From Bradyrhizobium sp. SSBR45G (GTDB lineage Bacteria > Pseudomonadota > Alphaproteobacteria > Rhizobiales > Xanthobacteraceae), in the NCBI RefSeq assembly GCF_030159255.1, contig NZ_BSCT01000015.1, positions 62,001-126,000 on the forward strand: a DNA stretch of 64,000 nucleotides. Direction: 5' to 3'. Below the pieces are notes generated by a model. The model made no database searches. It was not told where the DNA came from and saw only the letters and a list, made by a program, of their open reading frames with translations. A program made the position numbers and the translations under genes. Below are positions 33,710 through 42,706 of the stretch, one piece after another (the stretch's first letter is position 1; each line of letters opens with the position of its first letter).

Positions 33710-35386
33710 ATGAGCTCGACTCCTCCTTTTGGACTCGCCGACGATGTGCAAGGCGGCAATGCGCCGGTCCGGTCTTTCGCCGGACCGTCCAGTGCAGCAG
33801 CGCTTGGACAGGTCGGGATCAGCTCAGCAGGGGCGACGGATCCGGCATCTCCAGGCTTCGCCGACGAGATTGCGCGGCAGCTTGGATTGCCGCGGATTGC
33901 ACTGGCCAAGCTGCTGGCCGCGACGCCGCTCGCGGAGAAGTTTTCCCGGCGATTTTTGCGGGAGACGATGGTCTTTCCGTTTCAATCCGCCCACCAGAGG
34001 CCATGTCTTGCGGTCGCAGACCCACGCGACACTGCGACTGCGCGTGCCGCGGAGCTGGTGTTCGGCGGCCCGATCGAGCTGGTCGTCGCCTCTGCTGAGG
34101 ACATTGCCACTGCGCTGAACCGGCTGACCGGCGATGACGAAGTCCCGGCTCGCAGCGAAGCGGCGCAGCCGCAGCTGCGCGAAGACGACATTGAGAGCCT
34201 GCGCGATCTTGCCACCGGTGCGCCGGTGGTGCGTGCCGTCAATGACCTGTTTGAACAGGCGGTCGAACTGCGCGCCAGCGACATCCATGTCGAGGCGATG
34301 CGCAGCGGCCTGTCGGTCCGGATGCGGGTCGATGGCTTGCTGAAGCCGGTCCCTGAGCCGTCCGGCGTGCTGCCCCAGGCGGTCATCTCGCGGATCAAGA
34401 TCGTCGCCGGGCTGAACATTGCGGAACGGCGCCTGCCTCAGGACGGCGCCGCGCGGCTGCGCATCGGTCGTCTCGAGCTGGATGTGCGCGTCGCCGTGAT
34501 GCCGACCCAGTATGGCGAGTCGGCGGTGATACGGCTGCTGCCGAAGGATCGCGGGCTGCTGTCGATCGAGAAGCTCGGCTTTGCCTCGCACGATGATCGA
34601 TCGCTGCGCCGGCTGCTGGCGTTGCCGCACGGCATGATCGTGATCTGCGGGCCGACCGGCAGCGGCAAGACCACGACGCTTGCGACCGCCTTGTCGATGC
34701 TCAACGAGCCGACGCGGAAGATCCTCACCATCGAGGATCCGGTCGAATATGAGATCCCGGGCATCAACCAGTCGCAGGTCAAGCCGGCCATCGGACTGAC
34801 CTTCGCCTCCGCCCTGCGATCGTTCGTGCGGCAGGATCCCGACGTCATCATGGTCGGCGAGGTGCGCGACAGCGAGACCGCCCATGTCGCGGTTCATGCC
34901 GCTTTGACGGGCCATCTGGTGCTGACGACGCTGCACACCGAGAACGCCGCGGCGGCCGTGCCGCGGCTGCTCGATCTCGGCGTCGAGGACTTTCTGCTCC
35001 GCTCGACGCTCCGGGCGGTGATCGCGCAGCGACTGGTCCGCAGGCTGTGTGCGCGCTGCCGCTCGCAGCGGGTGCTGAGCGCCGACGATCTCTGCGCAGA
35101 CCCGCGCTATGCCGCGGTCGGCTTCGATGCCGGCGAGACGGTGTATGAGCCGGCAGGATGCGACAGCTGCGGTGGCACCGGTTATCGTGGTCGGCTCGGC
35201 ATCTTCGAGATTTTGGAGCTCAACCAGGAGATCCGATCGCTGATCCAGGGGGCGACCGATGCCGGCATGATCGACCGTGCCGCCGTCCGCAGCGGCATGA
35301 CGACGATGCTCGATGATGGAATCGCAAAGTGCCGGGCCGGCGTGACGTCGGTCGCGGAGATCTTGCGCGTGACGACGTTAAGGTGA
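33710..35386 (+). CDS. gspE: Type II secretion ATPase
   Basis: This is a 558-residue cytoplasmic ATPase that powers pseudopilus assembly. An N1E-like domain (about residues 50-130) is followed by the GspE core: ASDIHVEAM, Walker A GPTGSGKTTTL (about residue 315), ILTIEDPVEYEIPGINQSQV (Asp box), DVIMVGEVRDSETA (Walker B) and the His box LTTLHTENAAAA. A tetracysteine zinc motif is present as CARC, with CDSCGG some 40 residues later. Length is normal for the family. It precedes gspF by 4 bp. Confidence 0.97.
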   Translation: MSSTPPFGLADDVQGGNAPVRSFAGPSSAAALGQVGISSAGATDPASPGFADEIARQLGLPRIALAKLLAATPLAEKFSRRFLRETMVFPFQSAHQRPCLAVADPRDTATARAAELVFGGPIELVVASAEDIATALNRLTGDDEVPARSEAAQPQLREDDIESLRDLATGAPVVRAVNDLFEQAVELRASDIHVEAMRSGLSVRMRVDGLLKPVPEPSGVLPQAVISRIKIVAGLNIAERRLPQDGAARLRIGRLELDVRVAVMPTQYGESAVIRLLPKDRGLLSIEKLGFASHDDRSLRRLLALPHGMIVICGPTGSGKTTTLATALSMLNEPTRKILTIEDPVEYEIPGINQSQVKPAIGLTFASALRSFVRQDPDVIMVGEVRDSETAHVAVHAALTGHLVLTTLHTENAAAAVPRLLDLGVEDFLLRSTLRAVIAQRLVRRLCARCRSQRVLSADDLCADPRYAAVGFDAGETVYEPAGCDSCGGTGYRGRLGIFEILELNQEIRSLIQGATDAGMIDRAAVRSGMTTMLDDGIAKCRAGVTSVAEILRVTTLR

Positions 35387-35390
35387 GCCG

Positions 35391-36605
35391 GTGAGCAAGT
35401 TCCGCTATCGCGCATTGACCGAAAAGGGCGACGTCGTGCACGGCACGATCTCGGCGGCGACGGCCAAGGACGTGATCGACCGCATCGAGTATCTGCGGCT
35501 GCTGCCGATCGAGACGATTGAGGAAAGGGCGGCAAGCTCCGTCACCCGTGACATGCTGGCCTGGCTCGGCGGTCCGACGCAGGCTGATGTCACGACGTTC
35601 ACGCGCGACCTGGCGCTGTTGCTGAAGGCCGGTGCACGGCTTGAGGATTCCCTCGAACTTTTGGCTGGCGACGCCGACATCGGACGGCTGCGTCCGATCG
35701 TCAGCCGGCTGCGGTCCAGCATTCTCGCCGGAGAAAGCCTTGCCGACGCGCTGGCGCATCATCCTTCGCAATTTCCCGCAATGTACCTGGCGCTGGTGCG
35801 GGTCGGCGAAGCCTCGGGAAGTCTCGATCACGTCCTCGACGTGCTCGGCGCCGAGCGGGCGCGCGCGGAAGCGATGCGTCGCAAGCTCAGCGACGCCATG
35901 CAATACCCGCTGTTTGTCTTGATCGCCGCTGCGCTGGTCATGCTGTTCTTCGTCCTGTTCGTGCTGCCGCAGTTCTCGGCCGTGCTGCGCGACTTCGGTG
36001 CCAGGACCGACGCGACCATCAACACGTTTCTCGATATCTCCGATTTCGTGCGCGGCAATGGCGCCGCGCTTGCGATCTCGGCGAGCGCGGTCATCGCTGC
36101 AGGCCTTCTGCTGTTCAGTCGGGCCAGCGTCCGTGCTGCGTTGATCGCGCAGCTCTGCCGGCTGCCGGGCCTCGCGACAGTGTTCCGGTCATATCGTACG
36201 AGTGTGTTCTGCCGCAATCTGGCGATCCTGCTCGGCAGCGGCCTGACCTTGACCGCGACCTTGCGCATCCTGGTCGACATCATGTCGGTCACCGGCAACG
36301 GGGGCGAGTGGAGCGCTGCGGCCGACCGCGTGCGCCATGGCGGCAAGCTGTCGGAGGCGCTGGCGGCGGCGAACATCCTGCCGGCCATGGCGACCCGTAT
36401 GATCCGGATCGGCGAGGAGACCGGGCAGGTGCCGGTCCTTGCCGGCAGAATTGCTGAATTCTACGAGGCCAAGCTGCAACGCCACCTCGATCGCATCGTG
36501 GGCATCGTTGGTCCTGCGGCAATCATTCTCATCAGCACCGTCGTGGGCGGCCTCATTGTTTCGGTGATGTCCGCGCTGCTGTCGGTCACTCAACTCGTCG
36601 GCTAA
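35391..36605 (+). CDS. gspF: Type II secretion inner-membrane platform protein
   Basis: This 404-residue polytopic protein has two GspF/T2SSF domains (about 65-190 and 270-390) with membrane helices near 167-187, 215-235 and 370-395. The conserved motifs TFTRDLALLLKAGARLEDSLELL and VFCRNLAILLGSGLTLTATLRIL are present. It starts with GTG, 4 bp after the gspE stop. GspF anchors the assembly platform to the GspE ATPase. Confidence 0.96.
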   Translation: MSKFRYRALTEKGDVVHGTISAATAKDVIDRIEYLRLLPIETIEERAASSVTRDMLAWLGGPTQADVTTFTRDLALLLKAGARLEDSLELLAGDADIGRLRPIVSRLRSSILAGESLADALAHHPSQFPAMYLALVRVGEASGSLDHVLDVLGAERARAEAMRRKLSDAMQYPLFVLIAAALVMLFFVLFVLPQFSAVLRDFGARTDATINTFLDISDFVRGNGAALAISASAVIAAGLLLFSRASVRAALIAQLCRLPGLATVFRSYRTSVFCRNLAILLGSGLTLTATLRILVDIMSVTGNGGEWSAAADRVRHGGKLSEALAAANILPAMATRMIRIGEETGQVPVLAGRIAEFYEAKLQRHLDRIVGIVGPAAIILISTVVGGLIVSVMSALLSVTQLVG

Positions 36606-36611
36606 CAGAAG

Positions 36612-37106
36612 ATGAACCATCAGATGAAACACGCAGGGATTATCGGCATGGCCCGACGGGCTCGTGGCGCACGTCACGAGGCCCAGCGCGGCTTTACGCT
36701 GGTCGAGATGCTGGTCGTCATCGCCATCATCGGAATGATCATGGGGCTGATTGGTCCGCGTGTGCTGACCTCCTTGAATGAATCCCGCGTCAAGACGGCG
36801 CGGATTCAGATCCAGAGCTTCTCGAGCGCGCTCGATCTGTTCTATCTCGACACCGGACGCTACCCGACCACGTCGGAAGGTCTGGCTGCGCTGGTCCGGC
36901 CGGCCGCGACGATTCCGGGCTGGGCCGGACCGTATCTCAAAGGCGGCAACGTTCCGAGCGATCCCTGGAGCCACGCCTATGCCTATCGATCGCCCGGACA
37001 GCAGGTGCCCTACGAGATCGTATCGTATGGGGCGGACGGACAGGAAGGGGGCGTGGATCTCGCCGCTGACATCTCGTCGTCGTCGACCACCGTCGGGGTG
37101 AGATAG
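36612..37106 (+). CDS. gspG: Major pseudopilin
   Basis: This 164-residue type IV pilin-like protein has the prepilin motif QRG-FTLVEMLVVIAIIGMI; cleavage is before Phe and the +5 Glu is present. The following PTTSEGLAALV and GWAGPYLKGGNVPSDPW match the GspG C-terminal fold with its calcium site. The leader before the cleavage site is long (about 26 residues), and a later Met at residue 6 could be the true start. No prepilin peptidase (gspO) lies in the cluster, so processing must use one encoded elsewhere. Confidence 0.95.
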   Translation: MNHQMKHAGIIGMARRARGARHEAQRGFTLVEMLVVIAIIGMIMGLIGPRVLTSLNESRVKTARIQIQSFSSALDLFYLDTGRYPTTSEGLAALVRPAATIPGWAGPYLKGGNVPSDPWSHAYAYRSPGQQVPYEIVSYGADGQEGGVDLAADISSSSTTVGVR

Positions 37107-37107
37107 C

Positions 37108-37581
37108 ATGGCCGGCCGTGACGGCCGCGAGGCCGGCTTCACTCTGATCGAGGTGGTCTGCGTGCTCGCGATCGTCGGGCTGCTGGCGGCCGTGCTGCTG
37201 CCTGCGGTTTCAAGGCGCACCTCGCGGCCGCATCTGGAAGCCTATGCGATCGAGGTTGCGGCGCTGCTGAAGGCCGATCGGAATGCCGCCATCCGGCGCG
37301 GGGGCGAGGTCACGACGCGGATTGATGCGCAGGCGCGGGTGATCCGCTCCAGCACGAGCGGACAAGTGGTTCGTCTGCCAGACGACGTGCGGTTCGAGAC
37401 GGTCCTGCCGCGCAACTGCGACGAGCGGCCCGCGCTCCAGACCATCAGCTTCTTCGGCTCAGGCATGTCGTGCGGTGGTGTCATCACGCTCACGCATGAC
37501 AATGCCGGCTACGACATTCGCGTGAATTGGCTGACCGGAAGGATCGAAGTTGCGTCGAATGCTGACCACGCCAAGCGATAG
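37108..37581 (+). CDS. gspH: Minor pseudopilin GspH
   Basis: This 157-residue protein has a prepilin leader (REAG-FTLIEVVCVLAIVGLLAAV) cleaved before Phe with the +5 Glu. A GspH-type globular domain includes LKADRNAAIRRG and the late GYDIRVNWLTGRIEV. It begins 1 bp after the gspG stop and overlaps gspI at its 3' end. GspH is part of the pseudopilus tip or shaft. Confidence 0.9.
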   Translation: MAGRDGREAGFTLIEVVCVLAIVGLLAAVLLPAVSRRTSRPHLEAYAIEVAALLKADRNAAIRRGGEVTTRIDAQARVIRSSTSGQVVRLPDDVRFETVLPRNCDERPALQTISFFGSGMSCGGVITLTHDNAGYDIRVNWLTGRIEVASNADHAKR

Positions 37582-37966
37582 ATCGAGCGCAGGATTTACC
37601 CTGCTCGAGACACTGGTGGCGCTCGCGATCGTGGCGGTGTCGCTTGTCGCCATTGCCGCGCTGATGGGATCTTCCGCGCGCGGCAGCCGAAGGCTGGAGC
37701 AGCATGTCGCGCTGGTGCAGGCGGGCTACAATGCGCTGTGGCTGGCCTTTCCGTCGCGTTCACTCTCGCCGTCTCTGGCTCAGTCCGGCGAGTCGATGGC
37801 GCACGCCTGGCGCGCGCAGGCGCAGCCGTTCGCGATCGATGTCGGCGCGCCCGGCAATGCGTCCGTCTGGCTGCCGCAGAAGATCCTGGTCCAGGTTCGC
37901 TCGCCCTCGGGCGCGACCATGGAGCTGGAGACGATCCGTCTGTTTCGGAAGCAGGCCGAGCGATGA
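37559..37966 (+). CDS. gspI: Minor pseudopilin GspI
   Basis: This 135-residue protein has leader SSAG-FTLLETLVALAIVAVSL. The globular part is short, as is usual for GspI. The ATG at 37559 lies inside the gspH 3' end; a TTG nine bases earlier also opens the frame. GspI nucleates the pseudopilus tip complex with GspJ and GspK. The stop overlaps the gspJ ATG. Confidence 0.9.
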   Translation: MLTTPSDRSSAGFTLLETLVALAIVAVSLVAIAALMGSSARGSRRLEQHVALVQAGYNALWLAFPSRSLSPSLAQSGESMAHAWRAQAQPFAIDVGAPGNASVWLPQKILVQVRSPSGATMELETIRLFRKQAER

Positions 37967-38667
37967 CGAGGGAAGCCAACGATCCTCAGTCGGGCTTCAC
38001 CTTGATCGAGGCTCTCGCCGCGATGGCGCTGATGGGGCTGCTCGTGTCGGCGCTGGCTGTGATCACCTCGCATTGGTTGCCCAACTGGGATCGCGGCCTG
38101 CGTCGCATCCAGGGCAGTGAGTCCGTGAGCGTCGCCCTCGACCGCATCAGCGCGGATATTGCAGCGTCTGAATTCATCCGGCCCGACGGTCAGACCAAAT
38201 CCGTGTTGTTCGATGGATCCGAGACGTCGATCACCTTCGTGCGGATCTCGCTTGGACCGAAAGGCGGCCGCGGCCTCGACCTGGTCCGCGTCGCCGGAGC
38301 AGGCGAGGGCGATGGCGCCGTGGTGACGCGAAAGCGCGCGGCATTCGCGCCGGGCCGTTCATCGGACCGCGATTTGGTCGATCCGGTCGTGCTGCTGCAG
38401 GCGCCCTACCGGGTGTCGTTTGCCTATGCGGGTGCCGACCGGACCTGGACGTCGTCGTGGCGCAACGCCGAGAAGCTGCCGGCAGCCGTGCGGGTGACCG
38501 TACGCAATGCAGGCGACGCGAGCACGCCCTCGGTCTCTCGCATTGCCGTCATCCATGTCTCGGCGCCGGCCGACAGCGTCTGCCGTCCCGCAGACAGCAG
38601 TTGCGATCGGCAGGCGCTGTCGGCCGACACCACCGTCGGGCGTGCCTCCGCGCGGTCGGAGCCATGA
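37963..38667 (+). CDS. gspJ: Minor pseudopilin GspJ
   Basis: This 234-residue protein starts at the ATG overlapping the gspI stop (ATGA). The prepilin leader is DPQSG-FTLIEALAAMALMGLLV, with +5 Glu. The body shows the GspJ-type region (WDRGLRRIQGSESVSVALDRI). The C-terminal 40 residues contain two cysteines that may pair (SVCRPADSSCDR). It forms the tip complex with GspI and GspK. Confidence 0.88.
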   Translation: MTREANDPQSGFTLIEALAAMALMGLLVSALAVITSHWLPNWDRGLRRIQGSESVSVALDRISADIAASEFIRPDGQTKSVLFDGSETSITFVRISLGPKGGRGLDLVRVAGAGEGDGAVVTRKRAAFAPGRSSDRDLVDPVVLLQAPYRVSFAYAGADRTWTSSWRNAEKLPAAVRVTVRNAGDASTPSVSRIAVIHVSAPADSVCRPADSSCDRQALSADTTVGRASARSEP

Positions 38668-39608
38668 CCATGCGCTGGCCGACACAGCCCCCGATCCCGG
38701 ATCGTGATGATCGCGAAGGCGGCTTCATCCTCGTAGCGGTGTTGTGGATCCTGATCTCACTGGCCGGATTGGCTGGGGCGCTGTCGGTGTATCTCGTCAG
38801 CACCGTCCAACGGCTGTCGCTCGATGATGCGCGCCTGCGATCGGCCGCGCTGGCCTCGGCAAGCCTGGAGCTCGCCGCCTACAAATTGTCCTCCGCGCCG
38901 AAATCGCAACGGCCACCCGCAGGGGCTTTTTCATTCCGGCTCGATCATGCGCAGGTGTCGGTCACGTTCCGCTCGGAAGGTGCCCGCGTCGATCTCAATC
39001 ACGCGTCCAAGCAGATGCTGGCCAACCTGTTTGGCGTGCTCGGCGCCAGTGCAGACAAGGCCGGAGAGTATGCCGAAAGGATCATCGGTTGGCGGACGCC
39101 GCTGACCGAGACGGCGTCGGACGGCGAGCGCGACCTCTACCGGACAGCCGGCGTGGACTACGTGCCGCGCGGTGCGCCGTTCGCCAATAGCGAGGAGCTT
39201 CGGCTGGTGCTCAATCTGCCGTCGGCGCTGGCCGACAAGGCGATGCCCTTCGTGACCGTCTTCAGCGGCCGGCGCGAGATCGATGCGCTGGAGGCCGCGC
39301 CCGAGGTGGTGGCTGCGCTGCCCGGGATGACGCAGGATCTGTTGAAGAGCTTCCTCGAGCAGCGCACCGGCCTGCGCCGCGACGGTCGATCGGTCGCGTC
39401 AGCGCTCGGACCGGCCCGTGCCGGCGCGACCCTGGACGTCGGCGATGCCGTCCGGGTGTGGATTACCATCGGCTTCGACGCCGGTCGCCGGACCGCAGTC
39501 GAGGCCGTCATCCTGCTCGGCGATGGCGACGACCCGTACCAGATCCTCGCTTGGCGCGACGATGCCGGAAATCCCGCAATGCTCAGGTCGTCAGGAAGGG
39601 CGATGTGA
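38664..39608 (+). CDS. gspK: Minor pseudopilin GspK
   Basis: This 314-residue protein is the largest pseudopilin. The N-terminal EGG-FILVAVLWILISLAGL leader lacks the +5 Glu, as normal for GspK. The RVDLNHASKQMLANLFGVLG and AEYAERIIGWRTP segments belong to its SAM-like helix-hairpin-helix region. The start overlaps the gspJ stop, and its own stop overlaps the gspL ATG (TGATG). It caps the pseudopilus. Confidence 0.93.
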   Translation: MTMRWPTQPPIPDRDDREGGFILVAVLWILISLAGLAGALSVYLVSTVQRLSLDDARLRSAALASASLELAAYKLSSAPKSQRPPAGAFSFRLDHAQVSVTFRSEGARVDLNHASKQMLANLFGVLGASADKAGEYAERIIGWRTPLTETASDGERDLYRTAGVDYVPRGAPFANSEELRLVLNLPSALADKAMPFVTVFSGRREIDALEAAPEVVAALPGMTQDLLKSFLEQRTGLRRDGRSVASALGPARAGATLDVGDAVRVWITIGFDAGRRTAVEAVILLGDGDDPYQILAWRDDAGNPAMLRSSGRAM

Positions 39609-40711
39609 TGATGATGGCAACGAGAGTACGCCGCGAACTCGCAGCCTGGATCGGCTCGGTCGCCGCGATCATCGTGGATATGATCGGCCGGCTCAATCTC
39701 AAGCCGCCGATCCAGTTGATCGAAACCGAGCGCAATGTCTTCATCCTGCGGATGATCGCGCGACCCGGCCGATCGTCGCTGCCGGACTGTCACGTCCTCA
39801 TGCCGGATGGCGAAGCGAGCGTTCCAGTGGTTTCCACGAGCTGGCAGGATCTCCTGCGCGGCAGCCGGATCGAGATCGTGCTGATGCCGGACCGCTTCCT
39901 GTGGAAGCCGATGGAGCTTCCCCGGCGCGCCGTCGAGTTTCTCGATGCCATGATCCGCTCGCAGCTCGATCGGTTGACGCCGTGGACGGCGCATGAGGCG
40001 GTGTTCGGGAGCACGCCTCCAGTGGAGATATCGGGTGACCGTATTCGGACCACCGTGATCGCCGCGCCAAGGACGAGGTTCGATGCCCTCGTCGGGCTCG
40101 CCGAATCCTGGCGTGCCGGATCGGTCGTGCTGTTTGCCGCACCCGAGACCGCCCAGACTGCGGACGCAAGTGAGCTCGGCACGCCGAGCGCAACGAGGCT
40201 GACCGAGCAGCAACTGCGCGGGTCGCTCGATGTCGGACGCGTCAGCCGCATGCTGGCGGCCGTCCTGATGGTTGCTGCAATCGCGGCGACGCTGTCTCTC
40301 GCGGCGCGGAGCATCGTCGGAGAGCAGCTCGATGAACAGCAGCGGCTGCTGTCGCAGAAGATCTCGGAGCGGCGCGCAGCGCTGCGCCTCGATCTGGAAG
40401 GCAGCGACAGCGCTGCGTTGCGCGGTCTCCTGCGCCGCAAGCAGGCGACCGCCGCCGACGTCTTGGTGCTGGATGCCCTGTCGCGGGTGCTTCCGGACAA
40501 CACCTATGTGACCGAGCTGCGGATCGACAAGGACAAGCTGCAGATTGCGGGGACCAGCCAGGATGCCCCCGCGCTTGTCAGGCTGATCGAGCAGTCGGCC
40601 CACTTCACGCGCGCGACATTCTCCGCGCCGACGACACGTTCAGCCGATGAGTCCGGGGAGCGTTTCCGCATCGAAGCCGGCATCAAGCCGCATTTTGGAC
40701 CTGGCACATGA
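39608..40711 (+). CDS. gspL: Type II secretion platform protein GspL (PilN-type C-terminus)
   Basis: This 367-residue protein has an N-terminal cytoplasmic actin-like region that would bind GspE, one membrane helix (MLAAVLMVAAIAATLSLAARS, about 220-240), then a coiled segment and a PilN-like ferredoxin-fold domain (LPDNTYVTELRIDKDKLQI). Several ATGs in tandem (39608, 39611, 39614) make the exact start uncertain. Overlaps at both ends imply coupled translation. Confidence 0.85.
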   Translation: MMMATRVRRELAAWIGSVAAIIVDMIGRLNLKPPIQLIETERNVFILRMIARPGRSSLPDCHVLMPDGEASVPVVSTSWQDLLRGSRIEIVLMPDRFLWKPMELPRRAVEFLDAMIRSQLDRLTPWTAHEAVFGSTPPVEISGDRIRTTVIAAPRTRFDALVGLAESWRAGSVVLFAAPETAQTADASELGTPSATRLTEQQLRGSLDVGRVSRMLAAVLMVAAIAATLSLAARSIVGEQLDEQQRLLSQKISERRAALRLDLEGSDSAALRGLLRRKQATAADVLVLDALSRVLPDNTYVTELRIDKDKLQIAGTSQDAPALVRLIEQSAHFTRATFSAPTTRSADESGERFRIEAGIKPHFGPGT

Positions 40712-41265
40712 GCACTGCGAAATTCCTCACAGGCACTCCCGCCCCGCCCTCGGTGGCCGCCTTGGCCTATGCCGGGCTGCTGCTCGTGCTGATCGCTGCG
40801 ACGATGCTTCCGATCAAGAGCATGCTCGATCAGCGCGACGAGGTGGGCGCGCTGACCAGTACGCTTCGGTTGCTGGACGCACACAGCTTGATGCCGGCGC
40901 ATCGGGATGGGGACGGTGCTGCCCGCATGGCTGGATCAGCCTTCCTCGAAGGTCCCACCGTCACCGTGGCCGGCGCGGCCCTGCTGCAGCGCCTCGGCGA
41001 CGTGGTGACCCGCCACGGCGGCAGCGTTTCATCGTCGCAGCTCGATGTGCAAGGTCCCCGCGCCAAGGACGGTCAGATCAGCGCGACCGCGAATTTCGAA
41101 GCTGCTGAGTCCGCCCTGCAGCCCGTCCTGTACGACCTGGAGGCTGGAATGCCATGTCTGTTCGTCGATGAGCTGGTGGTCGAGGGCAACGGGTCACCCG
41201 CGATATCCGGCGGCAAACTACGCGTCACGATCACGGTGTCCGGACAGTGGCAGGGCCCGCAATGA
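40708..41265 (+). CDS. gspM: Type II secretion platform protein GspM
   Basis: This 185-residue protein has one N-terminal membrane helix (ALAYAGLLLVLIAATMLPI) and a periplasmic ferredoxin-like domain. That domain includes FLEGPTVTVAGAALLQRLGDVV and LFVDELVVEGNG. This is the GspM type II subclass that partners GspL. Start and stop both overlap neighbours as ATGA. Confidence 0.83.
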   Translation: MSTAKFLTGTPAPPSVAALAYAGLLLVLIAATMLPIKSMLDQRDEVGALTSTLRLLDAHSLMPAHRDGDGAARMAGSAFLEGPTVTVAGAALLQRLGDVVTRHGGSVSSSQLDVQGPRAKDGQISATANFEAAESALQPVLYDLEAGMPCLFVDELVVEGNGSPAISGGKLRVTITVSGQWQGPQ

Positions 41266-41939
41266 GGCGTCTCGTCAAACTTGGGGTCGCCGGCTGCTGC
41301 TGCGCCATCGCGGCGGCCTCGGCGTACGGCATCGCCGGATCGGCGGGGCATGATGTCGCCCGCCAGCCGTTCGCCGAGCCGGCCACACCGTCGCGTGACG
41401 CGCCGTTCACGGCGCGCACGCCAGTGAGGAGCGGCAATCCGCTATGGGCCATTCCGCTCGAGCAACTGTCGGAAACCCGGGAGCGGCCGATCTTCTCGCC
41501 GGCGCGGCGTCCTCCGCCGACCGATACGCCGCCGCCGGCCGTCGCGGCTGCGCCGGTCGTGCAGGAGCAGAGCGCACCGGAGCGGCCGCAGCTCTCGCTG
41601 GTCGGGACTGTCGTCAACGGCGACCGCGGTCTCGCCATCTTCCTCGATCCGGGCAGCAGGACTCCGCTGCGGATCAGAACCGGTGCGGACTATCAGGGCT
41701 GGACGCTGCGTCACGTCGAGGCGAGGTCGGCCACGCTGCAGAAGGGCGACGACCTCGCGGTCCTGTATTTCGCCTCGCCGTCAGGGCCGTCGGCCAATCC
41801 GGTCGCCACCACGGTCGCCGACGTGCCGTCGACACCCACGGCGCCTCCGCTCGCCCAAGCGGGGCCGCCCTTCCTGTCGCCGGAATCGCGGCTGCTTCGG
41901 ATGCATCAGCGGCAACGCTCTGGACGCCGACCACTGTGA
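41262..41939 (+). CDS. GspC/GspN-like protein closing the secretion operon
   Basis: This 225-residue protein has one N-terminal membrane segment (LGVAGCCCAIAAASAYGIA), a Pro-rich linker and a homology-region domain. The cue for the GspC-type HR domain is LSETRERPIFSPARRPPP followed by LSLVGTVVNGDRGLAIFLD. GspC normally bridges the secretin and platform and is encoded first; here the candidate is last. No PDZ domain is present, so the substrate-recognition half of classical GspC is missing. Naming it GspC or GspN is an inference from domain and position. Confidence 0.75.
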   Translation: MRRLVKLGVAGCCCAIAAASAYGIAGSAGHDVARQPFAEPATPSRDAPFTARTPVRSGNPLWAIPLEQLSETRERPIFSPARRPPPTDTPPPAVAAAPVVQEQSAPERPQLSLVGTVVNGDRGLAIFLDPGSRTPLRIRTGADYQGWTLRHVEARSATLQKGDDLAVLYFASPSGPSANPVATTVADVPSTPTAPPLAQAGPPFLSPESRLLRMHQRQRSGRRPL

Positions 41940-42030
41940 GGAACGAACGATCAGGGAATGTCGTATCGGCGGGGCGGCACCCCGCGGCGGCTTTCATGGA
42001 GGTCGGTCTGGTCGTTGCTCCCAGCCGCCG

Positions 42031-42333
42031 TCAGCGCTTGCACAATCCGCTGGTCAGGACCCATCCTTTGTCGGTGAGAGCCGCGGAGACGATGTCGAAA
42101 TAAAGCCGCTTGTCAGGATCGTCATCGGATACGAACGAGACCTGACACAGGAAACGACCGCTTTCGTCGCCCTTGTCGCATGTCGACTCGACGATCTTGA
42201 GTCCCTTGTCGTGGCGCACACCGGACGATGGCGCTTCCTGTTCATACGCCTTCTGGATGATCTCGGTCGTCGGCGCTCCACAGGCCATGCCGGCCACGTT
42301 GCAAGCCCATGCGAGAACAGCAGCAAGCAGCAT
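42031..42333 (-). CDS. Small exported protein
   Basis: This 100-residue protein has a signal peptide (LLAAVLAWACNVAGMACGAP). The mature part carries three cysteines (ESTCDKGDESGRFLCQV and GLCKR) that could form a disulfide. The start is well supported by AAGGAG 8 nt before the ATG. It is on the opposite strand from both neighbours. I do not recognise the family; a periplasmic role is inferred only from the signal. Confidence 0.75.
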   Translation of the reverse strand: MLLAAVLAWACNVAGMACGAPTTEIIQKAYEQEAPSSGVRHDKGLKIVESTCDKGDESGRFLCQVSFVSDDDPDKRLYFDIVSAALTDKGWVLTSGLCKR

Positions 42334-42706
42334 CCTTTGGTCTCCTTGGGGGCAGGTCGTGACAGATCGCCGGCAGAGAGTTCGGCTTGTTGCGGCAGGT
42401 CCGTACGACTAATCAGTTCTGATGCGAACGACGTGATTTGATTGTCGATTTTGTGTCGATCTTGTACGCCATGCGCACACCGCACGTGCGAGGCCGACTT
42501 GTTAGATCGATTCTTAAAGGCTGGATCGCGATTCTCACAAAACGAAAGAAACGGTCACAAAGGAGACACCCGTCATTCTTAGCGACAAGAGGGGAGGGTG
42601 CGGGCGCACCAATCGCTGACGGCTCGAGCGAGACGCTCGTAAGCCGCGCCGGTCGGACCTGTATCGCATCGTAACGATCGTATCTCGAGTCAAATGGGGA
42701 TCAGGC
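42334..42706. other. Divergent promoter region
   Basis: This 373-bp gap lies between the divergent small exported protein and multicopper oxidase genes. It must contain both promoters. I see no confident regulatory site and no gene. Confidence 0.4.
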
